Part shown: positions 8,579-15,544 of the stretch, in pieces
Layout of the letters: each line of letters begins with the position of its first letter
How positions within the stretch are numbered: the first letter of the stretch is position 1
Assembly: GCF_038002765.1 (NCBI RefSeq)
Contig: NZ_JBBODE010000004.1
Coordinates: forward strand, 1-43,071
Origin: Peribacillus sp. FSL H8-0477
GTDB lineage: Bacteria > Bacillota > Bacilli > Bacillales > DSM-1321
Length of the DNA: 43,071 nucleotides
Direction of reading: 5' to 3'
Notes under the pieces: model-generated
The model's database searches: none
Seen by the model: the letters and a program-made list of their open reading frames with translations, nothing else
Told to the model about the DNA's origin: nothing
Translations under genes and position numbers: made by a program

Positions 8579-9037
8579 TCAGCCGCGTCTTCCCCCTCTG
8601 CCTCCGCGCTTTGTTTCGGTGTTTCGCTTGAGAGAGGTTAAGAGGTCTTCACTATCCTTCAGAAATCGAGTCATTTTCTGCTCGAAATTTTCTTTTGGCT
8701 GGGAAAGTGTTTTTGAGCGGCTATCTTTAGGGCGAGTGTCATTTCCTCTCCCTTGTCCTTGTCGTGGTCTCGGGGAATAAGAAGATGTCTTCTCTTCTGG
8801 TTTGTCTATTGCTTTCTTGATTGACAGCCCAATCTTTCCGTCTTTCTCAACATTGAGTACCTTAACCTCGACTTGGTCACCAATCTTAAGATAATCGTTT
8901 ATATCTTTCACATATTTATCAGCTACCTCACTGATATGAACAAGACCAGTTGAACCCCCAGAGAGCTCTACAAACGCACCAAATTTAGTTATTCCCGTTA
9001 CTTTCCCTTGTACTTTGCTGCCTACTTCGATTGACAT
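8579..9037 (-). CDS. yabR: YabR, S1-domain RNA-binding protein
   Basis: Small protein with one N-terminal S1 (OB-fold) RNA-binding domain, residues about 4-72 (VQGKVTGITKFGAFVELSGG..GLVHISEVA..VKVLNVEKDGKIGLSIKKA). A basic, low-complexity tail rich in Arg, Gly, Lys and Ser ends in RGGRGGRRG. It is related to general stress protein 13 and polynucleotide phosphorylase S1 domains. The 152 residues are somewhat longer than the B. subtilis protein because of the tail. The ATG at 9037 follows GGGAGG at an unusually long 12-nt spacing, separated by an A6T6 tract. Function is not established. Confidence 0.9.
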   Translation of the reverse strand: MSIEVGSKVQGKVTGITKFGAFVELSGGSTGLVHISEVADKYVKDINDYLKIGDQVEVKVLNVEKDGKIGLSIKKAIDKPEEKTSSYSPRPRQGQGRGNDTRPKDSRSKTLSQPKENFEQKMTRFLKDSEDLLTSLKRNTETKRGGRGGRRG

Positions 9038-9086
9038 AAAAAATTTTTTCCTCCCTTTAAATGGTAAATATTACTTCTTTATCATA

Positions 9087-9112
9087 TACATAAAGGAAAA
9101 AATTAGTGTCAA
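9087..9112 (-). promoter_or_regulatory. Possible promoter of yabR
   Basis: A consensus TTGACA (9107-9112) overlaps the divIC stop codon. About 18 bp on is TATATG, a weak -10. Its position before yabR supports it; the poor -10 does not. Confidence 0.35.
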
Positions 9113-9501
9113 TCTTCGCTATTGTCTTGATCCTTTTTTGGGAGATTAAAGATCACTTCGCCCTTGTCTGATAAGAAATAGTCACGTCTTGCTAATTTTG
9201 CTATATACTCGTCATCATTTAACTTTACAATTTCTTCTTGTAGGAGTGTTTCCTGCTTCTTTAACTTAGACAGCTTTTCATCAAACTCCTGCTTTTGTTC
9301 TGTTTTTTGCTCGATCGCACCTGCTTGAGTGATTAGTGTAGGAATACCCAGAATTAAAATAATGGCAGCACAGACCGCATAAAGACTAAGGCGTCGAACC
9401 AGTCCACGCTTCTTTTTTTCTCCATTTTGTACTTTCTTTTCTTGTTGATAGACATATGGATTATCCATCTTAGCCACTTTCTTTTTCCGTAGGCTGCTCA
9501 T
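9109..9501 (-). CDS. divIC: DivIC, septum-formation protein
   Basis: Bitopic membrane protein that forms a complex with FtsL and DivIB in the divisome. The basic cytoplasmic N-terminus contains KKKRGLVRRLSLYAV, followed by one transmembrane helix (AAIILILGIPTLITQ, about residues 45-60). An extracytoplasmic coiled coil rich in Glu and Lys comes next, and a conserved end (DEYIAKLARRDYFLSDKGEVIFNLPK). The ATG at 9501 is preceded by AAGGGGAG with 9-nt spacing; the in-frame TTG at 9510 directly abuts that site and is less likely. 130 aa, typical of Bacillus. yabQ ends 15 bp upstream. Confidence 0.95.
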   Translation of the reverse strand: MSSLRKKKVAKMDNPYVYQQEKKVQNGEKKKRGLVRRLSLYAVCAAIILILGIPTLITQAGAIEQKTEQKQEFDEKLSKLKKQETLLQEEIVKLNDDEYIAKLARRDYFLSDKGEVIFNLPKKDQDNSED

Positions 9502-9516
9502 AAATCTCAACTCCCC

Positions 9517-10140
9517 TTATTTCCGAATCCTCTTCACGATACTATTAAGTACATTCTTTAATTTCGTAAAAAGTCCTGTAATTTTATTATAAATCTTTAC
9601 GACGAATAATTTAAGTTTTTTCGGCAATTTATTCCAAAATATTTCAAATAACCAAAAAACCGGCTTTAAAAAGACAAGTAAAATGGATAAAACCACCTTG
9701 AAAATCCATCTAAAAATGGAAAACACTAGTTTTGCTATACCTACTAGTAGTAATATTGAACTAGTTATTATCCATTTTATAGGTGAAAAAATCAGAGTTT
9801 GTACTATTTTATTGAATAGTCGAACTGTTTTAATAAATGAATCAATACCTAACTCAAGCATTTTCTTGTAAATCGTTTTAAAAAGGGCTTGATAAGCAGC
9901 AAACCCACATAATAAGGCTAAGAAAAGATACAGGCGGAGCTCGCCTTCATTCACCAGAAATAATACATAAAAAATAATCAGTCCTTGGATCAGCCAAAAT
10001 AAAAAGTCATTAATAAAGATTAACCAGGCTCTACTGCTGGACCGTTTAAGAAAACGGGTATACGTATCAAGGGCAGCACCAAAATAGCTGCCCATGCCAA
10101 TCATAGCGAGAAGAGTATAAAACTGTGTGGTAAGTGTCAT
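9517..10140 (-). CDS. yabQ: YabQ, sporulation membrane protein
   Basis: Polytopic membrane protein needed for spore cortex formation in B. subtilis, located in the membranes around the forespore. The N-terminal half holds about four hydrophobic helices (residues 1-90). Another long hydrophobic region is at about 110-165, and the tail is very basic (KKLKLFVVKIYNKITGLFTKLKNVL..). Its ATG overlaps the yabP TGA in an ATGA arrangement (10137-10140), so translation should be coupled to yabP. Sigma-E control is known in B. subtilis. Confidence 0.92.
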   Translation of the reverse strand: MTLTTQFYTLLAMIGMGSYFGAALDTYTRFLKRSSSRAWLIFINDFLFWLIQGLIIFYVLFLVNEGELRLYLFLALLCGFAAYQALFKTIYKKMLELGIDSFIKTVRLFNKIVQTLIFSPIKWIITSSILLLVGIAKLVFSIFRWIFKVVLSILLVFLKPVFWLFEIFWNKLPKKLKLFVVKIYNKITGLFTKLKNVLNSIVKRIRK

Positions 10141-10445
10141 TTGAACAACTTGCCAAAGAAACCTTTAGCTTTCTCCCCTGTATGCTCATCCAAATAAACT
10201 AAATCATCAATTTTCCCTTTAATCGAGACAATCCCTTTATCCACATCAAGGTTTTTCATTTGTAGGTTGTGGCCTCTTATAGACAAGAAGCCCATAGAAG
10301 TTTCCAGTAGAAATTCTTCATTATCAAAGCTTTCAACCTGTTTTACTCCGGTAATATCGAGAAGACGTCGTCCACGCATGATAACATCGTGTTCTTGTAC
10401 GGTACCTTTTGACGTATGTTGGATTGGTTCTTGAAATTGGCTCAT
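10137..10445 (-). CDS. yabP: YabP, sporulation protein
   Basis: Small soluble protein of the YabP/YqfC family, required with YabQ for a normal cortex in B. subtilis. The 102 residues carry the family core RGRRLLDITGVKQVESFDNEEFLLET and LSIRGHNLQMKNLDVDKGIVSIKG. The ATG at 10445 follows GAGGGAT. It overlaps yabQ by 4 nt. In the 72-bp gap upstream a CATAAACT (10478-10485, minus strand) resembles the sigma-E -10 CATACAMT at 7 of 8 positions, but I see no convincing -35. Confidence 0.92.
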   Translation of the reverse strand: MSQFQEPIQHTSKGTVQEHDVIMRGRRLLDITGVKQVESFDNEEFLLETSMGFLSIRGHNLQMKNLDVDKGIVSIKGKIDDLVYLDEHTGEKAKGFFGKLFK

Positions 10446-10517
10446 TTTTCATCCCTCACAATAACACATTTTGTACAAGTTTATGTGCGGGATGCACGTT
10501 TTAGAACCAGCTGCTGA

Positions 10518-10787
10518 TCATTCTCCTCCGAGCTTTTCTTCCTTTAATACGGTAAACATATCAGCAGCATCTTCTTTTCTCGTCATTTCTTGAATTTTAT
10601 CAATTCGAACCGTTACTCTTTTCTGCCCAAAAAGAATCGCAAGTTCATCATTTTCTTTAACTGTAGAACTGGCCTTAGCCTGTATTCCATTAATTGAGAT
10701 ACGTCCTTTATCTGCTACTTCCTTTGCAAGTGTTCTCCGCTTAATCAAACGTGATACCTTTAAGAATTTATCAAGTCGCATCGGCAT
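10518..10787 (-). CDS. rqcP: RqcP (YabO), S4-domain ribosome quality-control factor
   Basis: Hsp15-like S4 RNA-binding protein that acts with RqcH on obstructed 50S subunits to add C-terminal alanine tails to stalled peptides. The S4 domain covers residues 3-60 (RLDKFLKVSRLIKRRTLAKEVADKGRISINGIQAKASSTVKENDEL). The 89 residues match B. subtilis (86) plus two at the start and one at the end. The ATG at 10787 is preferred because AAGGAG lies 9 nt upstream; the ATG two codons later would be 15 nt from it. It starts 15 bp after yabN and is probably cotranscribed with it. Confidence 0.94.
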   Translation of the reverse strand: MPMRLDKFLKVSRLIKRRTLAKEVADKGRISINGIQAKASSTVKENDELAILFGQKRVTVRIDKIQEMTRKEDAADMFTVLKEEKLGGE

Positions 10788-10802
10788 TTTTCATTTCTCC
10801 TT

Positions 10803-12278
10803 TTATAGACCCTTTATTTTTGCTTCATTCCAAAACCCATCTAATTCCTCCAAGTTATAGTCGGAGAATTCTTTATTACTTTCTCTTACGCGGTCTTCTA
10901 TGTAGGTAAACCGGCGGTAAAACTTTTGATTAGCTGCGTAAACTGCCTCATCTGCTTGAATGTTATAAAAGCGTAATACATTCACAATCGCAAATAATAG
11001 ATCGCCTAATTCATCCTTCATTCGACTCTTATCTACTTCGTCTGTCATTTCCTGTTCAACTTCTACTATTTCTTCTTTTACCTTTTTCCAAGCTTCAGAA
11101 ACCTCATCCCAATCAAAACCTACTTTTGCGGCACGTTTTTGGTATTCATAGGCCCGAATTAAATTAGGCACCGATTTGCCCACATCATCAAGCAATGAAC
11201 TTTCCTTATCGGGATCACTCGTTTCTTTTTCGAGTTGTTTTATTTTTTGCCAATTGACGAGTACTTCTTCTTCCGTCTCTGCTTGAACATCGCCAAAAAC
11301 ATGAGGGTGACGTCGAACCATCTTAGATGAAATAGACTCTAGTACATCATCAATCGTGAACATTCCCTCGTCTTCACCAATCTGAGCATGAAGCATGACT
11401 TGTAACAAGACATCACCCAGTTCACCAATCATTCCTTCATCGTCTTCTTCATCTATCGCATCAATTAATTCATAGGCTTCTTCAATTAAGTAAGTCTTTA
11501 GACTTTGGTGCGTCTGTTTCTTATCCCATGGGCAGCCATCTGGTCCACGTAGTTGAGCAATGATAGTCCGTAGTGTATTAAATTCACGGTATTGTTGGGC
11601 AGTTTCTTTAACTGGTGGTACATAGACGCTCGTGAGATTGCTAAGCTCCATCTGACGATCTAATTCGAATAAAGGTAGTTTAACGATTGACTCCCCTTCA
11701 CTGCCTGCAGCGGTGACGATATAGACTTCATGATCATAAGGTAACTTTTCCATTAAGGTCAATTTCACATCGGATGCAACAAACGCATCGTACACTTGAC
11801 CAATGATCATATGCTGAGTAATATGCAGCTCATCTTTCCTCAGAGCTGTTCCATCGAGCAGCTGGAACCCATCTATTGGATCAATTTGTACAGCAAGGAA
11901 TAACGGATCTAAAAAGCTTTGACCACCTTCTACTTTAACAGCAATCCCCTTTTCTTTCCCTTTTTCAAGAAGCAGCTGAACAGTCTTCTCTGCTACCATT
12001 GGATGACCTGGTACAGCGTATAAAACGGTCTCCTTTTCTGCTAATTGTATAAGAGTGTCTGAAATTTCTTCATATACTTGTTCAAATTGATCATGCTTTT
12101 CATAGACAGAATCAAAGCTGCTCCACGTCATTCCTTCTGCTGATAATTCAGCTATTACTGGATGATCTAATGTACGGACATAGCAAAAACCTGCTGATGT
12201 AAGTTTTTTATAAATACCAAGGGGAAGCTGATTTAAATCACCTGCACCAAGGCCAATAATCGTAATTTCTGATGTCAT
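10803..12278 (-). CDS. yabN: YabN, fusion of a tetrapyrrole-methylase-like domain and a MazG pyrophosphohydrolase
   Basis: Two-domain protein of 491 residues. The N-terminal half (about 1-225) begins ITIIGLGAGDLNQLPLG and has YAVPGHPMVAEKTV, as in SAM-dependent tetrapyrrole methylases. The C-terminal half is MazG-like, with LRGPDGCPWDKKQTHQSLKTYLIEEAYEL, the EExxE and ExxD metal motifs in GELGDVLLQVMLHAQIGEDEG, and a second repeat (DELGDLLFAIVNVLRF). MazG enzymes hydrolyse NTPs to NMP and pyrophosphate. The role of the methylase-like half is not known to me. The ATG at 12278 comes 4 bp after the yabM stop and uses GAAGGAG with 12-nt spacing. Confidence 0.95.
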   Translation of the reverse strand: MTSEITIIGLGAGDLNQLPLGIYKKLTSAGFCYVRTLDHPVIAELSAEGMTWSSFDSVYEKHDQFEQVYEEISDTLIQLAEKETVLYAVPGHPMVAEKTVQLLLEKGKEKGIAVKVEGGQSFLDPLFLAVQIDPIDGFQLLDGTALRKDELHITQHMIIGQVYDAFVASDVKLTLMEKLPYDHEVYIVTAAGSEGESIVKLPLFELDRQMELSNLTSVYVPPVKETAQQYREFNTLRTIIAQLRGPDGCPWDKKQTHQSLKTYLIEEAYELIDAIDEEDDEGMIGELGDVLLQVMLHAQIGEDEGMFTIDDVLESISSKMVRRHPHVFGDVQAETEEEVLVNWQKIKQLEKETSDPDKESSLLDDVGKSVPNLIRAYEYQKRAAKVGFDWDEVSEAWKKVKEEIVEVEQEMTDEVDKSRMKDELGDLLFAIVNVLRFYNIQADEAVYAANQKFYRRFTYIEDRVRESNKEFSDYNLEELDGFWNEAKIKGL

Positions 12279-12282
12279 TTTT

Positions 12283-13905
12283 CTACTTAGCTCCTTCTTT
12301 TCTATCTCTAATCAACACAGCGAGCTTATTTCCAGCGGGTACTAAAGAGAGTTCCTCTTTAGTATATAATCCCGACCGCAGAATAAATGCGCCATAAATA
12401 ACAACACCAATCATCACACCTGTTAAAGTGTGAATGGTGGAGAGCATCCTCCCCATCCCAAAGGTCAAATACAGGAAAGCAAATAGTTTATTATATATGT
12501 ACAGGATACCTGACATAAGAGCCGCACCCAAATAAATGATTCCTGCATCGCGTAACAAAACAATCGGCTGCTTCATTACCTTCCTCAGTACCGAATAAAA
12601 AAGCATAGACATGATAAAAAAAGAACCAATTGTTGCCCATGCAGCACCAACAATCTGCCAATGGGGAATAAGTGCTTGATTGAGTATTAATTTAAAGACC
12701 AACCCTGCAGTCACAATAAGAATTGAAACCCTAGCCCTACCAATACTTTGCAGGATAGCTGCTTTAGTAATGATTAACGACGTAAATACAATAGACAAGG
12801 CTAATATTGCTAGTGTTCCCGAACCCTCGCTGTCTGTAAACAGCATTCTATTGACCGGATTAATCAAACATATTAATCCCACGGCTGCAGGAACTCCGAT
12901 ACTTGCACTTATTCGCAAAGCAAGCTTGGTTTTCGTATGCAGCTCAGTCAGTTCTCCTCTCGAGAGGTAGCTTGAAATGAGCGGAACCATAGAAAGAGAT
13001 AAAGCATTAGCCACTACTGTCCCTAATTGAATCAAGGGCTGGCCTCGATCATATACTCCTTTTAGTTCTTTCGCCAGCGTACTCGTAATCCCAGATTCGC
13101 GAAGCAAAGCATATAAGTTCAGTGAATCAATTAACTGTACTAGAACGAGAATTAAACTAGTTAGACAAAAAGCCAGGCCTTGAGCAAATAAAGCTTTGGT
13201 TATCAACCAAAAATGAGTGGCCTTTACCATCACTCTACCAGGCTGATTCCACTCTTTTCGAATCACTACAAACCCTAAAAGCAAGACCAGACTCGCGAAG
13301 CCTCCCGTAATCGATCCGCTCACTGCCCCTGCACCTGCTGCATATAGAGAATATCCTTGATTGACTAAGAAAAAGGACATAATTAAGATAGTGCCAACAC
13401 GAACCACTTGTTCAACCACCTGTGAAACAGCGGTTGGAATCATATCCTGCTTTCCCTGATAAAAACCACGGATGAGCGCACTAGCAGGCATTAACAAAAA
13501 TGAAAAAGATACTAAACGAAGCAGTGGGGCAAGCTCACTATCACCCATGATCGATGCTACCCGCTCTGCACCAGTATATAAAGCGCTAAATAATACTAAA
13601 CCCAATACACTCAACAAAATACCTGCTGTAAACAGAATATCTTTAACCGATATACTTGAGTCCCCTTGATTTCGTTCGGCAATTAACTTCGAAATAACCA
13701 TAGGAAACCCAATCGTTGCTAAGGTAAACGCGATCCCATAAAACGGATATACCTGCTGATAAATATAAAACCCAATATCCCCAACAATATTTTGATAGGG
13801 AATCCGGTACACAGCACTCAGCAGCTTTACAAAAATGCCCGCAATACTTAAAATCAACGCACCCTTCACAAGCATCTTCGATGACTCCAAAGGCCCCACA
13901 GCCAT
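12283..13905 (-). CDS. yabM: YabM, MOP-superfamily flippase related to SpoVB and MurJ
   Basis: Polytopic membrane protein (540 aa, about 14 helices) of the MurJ/SpoVB branch that moves lipid-linked sugars or peptidoglycan precursors. The start MAVGPLESSKMLVKGALILSIAGIF and the motif YRIPYQNIVG are typical. AAGGGG lies 6 nt before the ATG at 13905. The frame stays open for 486 nt upstream of that ATG, but only because it reads through the 123-bp repeats (123 = 41 codons); the extension translates to 41-residue repeats with no family match, and the likely -10 lies downstream of the repeats. A 702-residue gene model would be wrong. It precedes yabN by 4 bp. Confidence 0.92.
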   Translation of the reverse strand: MAVGPLESSKMLVKGALILSIAGIFVKLLSAVYRIPYQNIVGDIGFYIYQQVYPFYGIAFTLATIGFPMVISKLIAERNQGDSSISVKDILFTAGILLSVLGLVLFSALYTGAERVASIMGDSELAPLLRLVSFSFLLMPASALIRGFYQGKQDMIPTAVSQVVEQVVRVGTILIMSFFLVNQGYSLYAAGAGAVSGSITGGFASLVLLLGFVVIRKEWNQPGRVMVKATHFWLITKALFAQGLAFCLTSLILVLVQLIDSLNLYALLRESGITSTLAKELKGVYDRGQPLIQLGTVVANALSLSMVPLISSYLSRGELTELHTKTKLALRISASIGVPAAVGLICLINPVNRMLFTDSEGSGTLAILALSIVFTSLIITKAAILQSIGRARVSILIVTAGLVFKLILNQALIPHWQIVGAAWATIGSFFIMSMLFYSVLRKVMKQPIVLLRDAGIIYLGAALMSGILYIYNKLFAFLYLTFGMGRMLSTIHTLTGVMIGVVIYGAFILRSGLYTKEELSLVPAGNKLAVLIRDRKEGAK

Positions 13906-13935
13906 ACACGACCCCTTCCAAACATATGTAAAAAT

Positions 13936-13941
13936 ATTATA
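13936..13941 (-). promoter_or_regulatory. Extended -10 of the probable yabM promoter
   Basis: On the minus strand TG-T-TATAAT (TATAAT at 13936-13941) lies about 30 bp before the yabM ATG. The -35 region falls inside the head of the first 123-bp repeat and shows no clear TTGACA, so the extended -10 would have to carry recognition. Confidence 0.5.
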
Positions 13942-13950
13942 ACATAACAA

Positions 13951-14750
13951 GAAAAGCGCAGGTGCCCTGTTCAGCCCCTGAAGCAAATAGGGAGGGACCC
14001 GAAAGGCGGTTTGTGCCTTTTGAGGGCGCTCATCTTTTGCACAAGGGGCTAGGGCACCGGAGCTAGACAACATGAAAAGCGCAGGCAGCCCGTTCAGCTG
14101 GCGAAGGAAATAGGGAGAGGACCAAAAGGCGTTCCTTGCCTTTTGAGGACTCTCATCTTTTCCACAGGCAGTTGGGCTGCCGGAGCTAGACAGCAAGAAA
14201 AGCGCAGGTGCCCTGTTCAGCCCCTGAAGCAAATAGGGAGAGACCCGAAAGGCGGTTTGTGCCTTTTGAGGGCGCTCATCTTTTGCACAAGGGGCTAGGG
14301 CACCGGAGCTAGACAACATGAAAAGCGGAAGCGCCTGGTCAGCTCTGACAGGCATAAGAACAGCCTCGACGCAGGGCGATTTTCCCTGCATAGAGGCTGG
14401 GCTTATGACCCGAAGAGCTAGGCGCTGAAGCTAGACAACAAGAAAAGCGCAGGCAGCCCGTTCAGCTGACGAAGGAAATAGGGAGAAGACCAAAAGGCGC
14501 TCCTTGCCTTTTGAGGACTCTCATCTTTTCCACAGGCAGTTGGGCTGCCGGAGCTAGACAACAAGAAAAGCGCAGGTGCCCTGTTCAGCCCCTGAAGCAA
14601 ATAGGGAGAGGACCAAAAGGCGGTTTGTGCCTTTTGAGGGCGCTCATCTTTTGCACAAGGGGCTAGGGCACGAAGCTAGACAGCAAGAAAAGCGGAAGCG
14701 CCTGGGCAGCTCCGACAGGCATATAGGCTGGGTTTATGACCCGAAGAGGA
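13951..14750 (+). repeat. Array of seven structured repeats with a 122-123-bp period
   Basis: Units begin at 13951, 14074, 14197, 14320, 14442, 14565 and 14687, in steps of 123, 123, 123, 122, 123 and 122. All have one orientation. Head: GAAAAGCG(C/G)(A)(A)G. Tail: GGAGCTAGAC or GAAGCTAGAC, then a 5-6-nt linker AACATG, AACAA or AGCAA. Order of types: B, A, B, C, A, B/A hybrid, C (cut short). Types A and B share the core seen at 7974-8336. Type C has an unrelated interior with its own nested stems (AGCGCCT/AGGCGCT, CATAAG/CTTATG, CAGCCTC/GAGGCTG, GCAGGG/CCCTGC) yet the same length. There is no convincing coding content; open frames on both strands follow from the period being divisible by three. 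The array fills most of the 937-bp gap between spoVT and yabM. Confidence 0.88.
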
Positions 14751-14802
14751 AGGGCAATTAAGAATGCCATTTCCTACGCAGAGCCATCCTATGGGCTTGT
14801 AC

Positions 14803-14831
14803 AAAAAAAGACAGCCCATCGGCTGTCTTTT
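14803..14831 (-). terminator. Terminator of spoVT
   Basis: AAAAGACAGCC (14806-14816) pairs with GGCTGTCTTTT (14821-14831) around a 4-nt loop. On the minus strand the stem is followed by T residues. It lies 12 bp after the spoVT stop and separates spoVT from the repeats and yabM. Confidence 0.88.
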
Positions 14832-14842
14832 AAAGAATGATT

Positions 14843-15379
14843 TTATGAATCCATTTGGCGGGCTAAGAAGCTTGCTGCTGTTTCTACTGCTTTTTGTTCC
14901 ACTTCTCCTAAGATTGATTCTTTGGAGAAGATAACAACAGCTCCGATTGGATCACCGTTGGCGACGATTGGTGCAATTGTATAGGATTGTACCTCTTCGT
15001 CTACCGAATCAACAAGTGAGATGGTGCCTTTTGTCTTTTCGATAACGGAGTGGCGGTCCTCCATAAGTTTTTCAAGAAGGTCGCCTACACTTTTGTTCAT
15101 AAAGTCTTTTTTCGAGCCGCCAGCTACGGCGATATATGTGTCACGATCACAAATAAGTACAGGGTTTCCTAAGCTGTCAAAAATAGCTTCTGCATATTCT
15201 CTAGCAAAATCACCTAATTCACTTATTGGTGAGTATTTTTTTAAAATGACTTCTCCATCTCTATCTACGAAGATTTCTAATGGGTCTCCTTCACGAATAC
15301 GCAATGTTCTGCGGATTTCTTTTGGGATAACGACCCTGCCTAAATCATCAATTCGGCGCACTATTCCAGTTGCTTTCAT
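14843..15379 (-). CDS. spoVT: SpoVT, AbrB-like late-sporulation transcription factor
   Basis: DNA-binding protein that tunes sigma-G-dependent genes in the forespore. The N-terminal AbrB swapped-hairpin domain is at residues 1-50 (MKATGIVRRIDDLGRVVIPKE..), and a C-terminal GAF-like domain is at about 55-178 (VLICDRDTYIAVAGGSKKDFMNKSVGDLL..). The ATG at 15379 gives 178 aa, the same length as in B. subtilis, and has GTGAGG upstream. Longer in-frame starts at 15403 and 15400 would add eight residues absent from the family. A sigma-G-like promoter lies upstream. Confidence 0.97.
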   Translation of the reverse strand: MKATGIVRRIDDLGRVVIPKEIRRTLRIREGDPLEIFVDRDGEVILKKYSPISELGDFAREYAEAIFDSLGNPVLICDRDTYIAVAGGSKKDFMNKSVGDLLEKLMEDRHSVIEKTKGTISLVDSVDEEVQSYTIAPIVANGDPIGAVVIFSKESILGEVEQKAVETAASFLARQMDS

Positions 15380-15459
15380 CTTGTGTTGCCTCACTTTCAT
15401 CAAATTGATTTTTTCGATAATGAAGGGGTTTCTGTAAAAATCATTATCAGTATTTTCAT

Positions 15460-15488
15460 TAGTATTTTTCTAATGGTAAGTTCTATGC
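15460..15488 (-). promoter_or_regulatory. Putative sigma-G promoter of spoVT
   Basis: On the minus strand GCATA (15484-15488) is followed after 17 bp by AATACTA (15460-15466), close to the sigma-G pattern (TGNATA / CATNNTA). spoVT is known to be sigma-G-dependent in B. subtilis. Confidence 0.6.
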
Positions 15489-15544
15489 ATTTTGAAAAAA
15501 TATTTCTTTTTAGACAGGAGAAAAGCTCGTTTTACTAATGGCTT

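Noticed and set aside
14320..14436. Type C unit as a separate unrelated element inserted in the array
   Set aside because: It has the same head, tail, length and register as its neighbours, so it is treated as another member with a different interior.
13951..14690. Array as a CRISPR (regular units with a conserved junction of about 30 bp)
   Set aside because: The inter-junction segments are about 90 bp, structured, and repeat each other (A, B, A types); no cas genes lie near.
13951..14690. Array as integron attC sites (variable palindromes with conserved ends)
   Set aside because: The ends (CTAGACAAC / GAAAAGCG) do not match the RYYYAAC/GTTRRRY core sites, and there are no cassette genes or integrase.
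14418..14761. Open frames on both strands within the repeats as small proteins
   Set aside because: They consist wholly of repeat sequence, exist because the period is a multiple of three, and have no ribosome sites.
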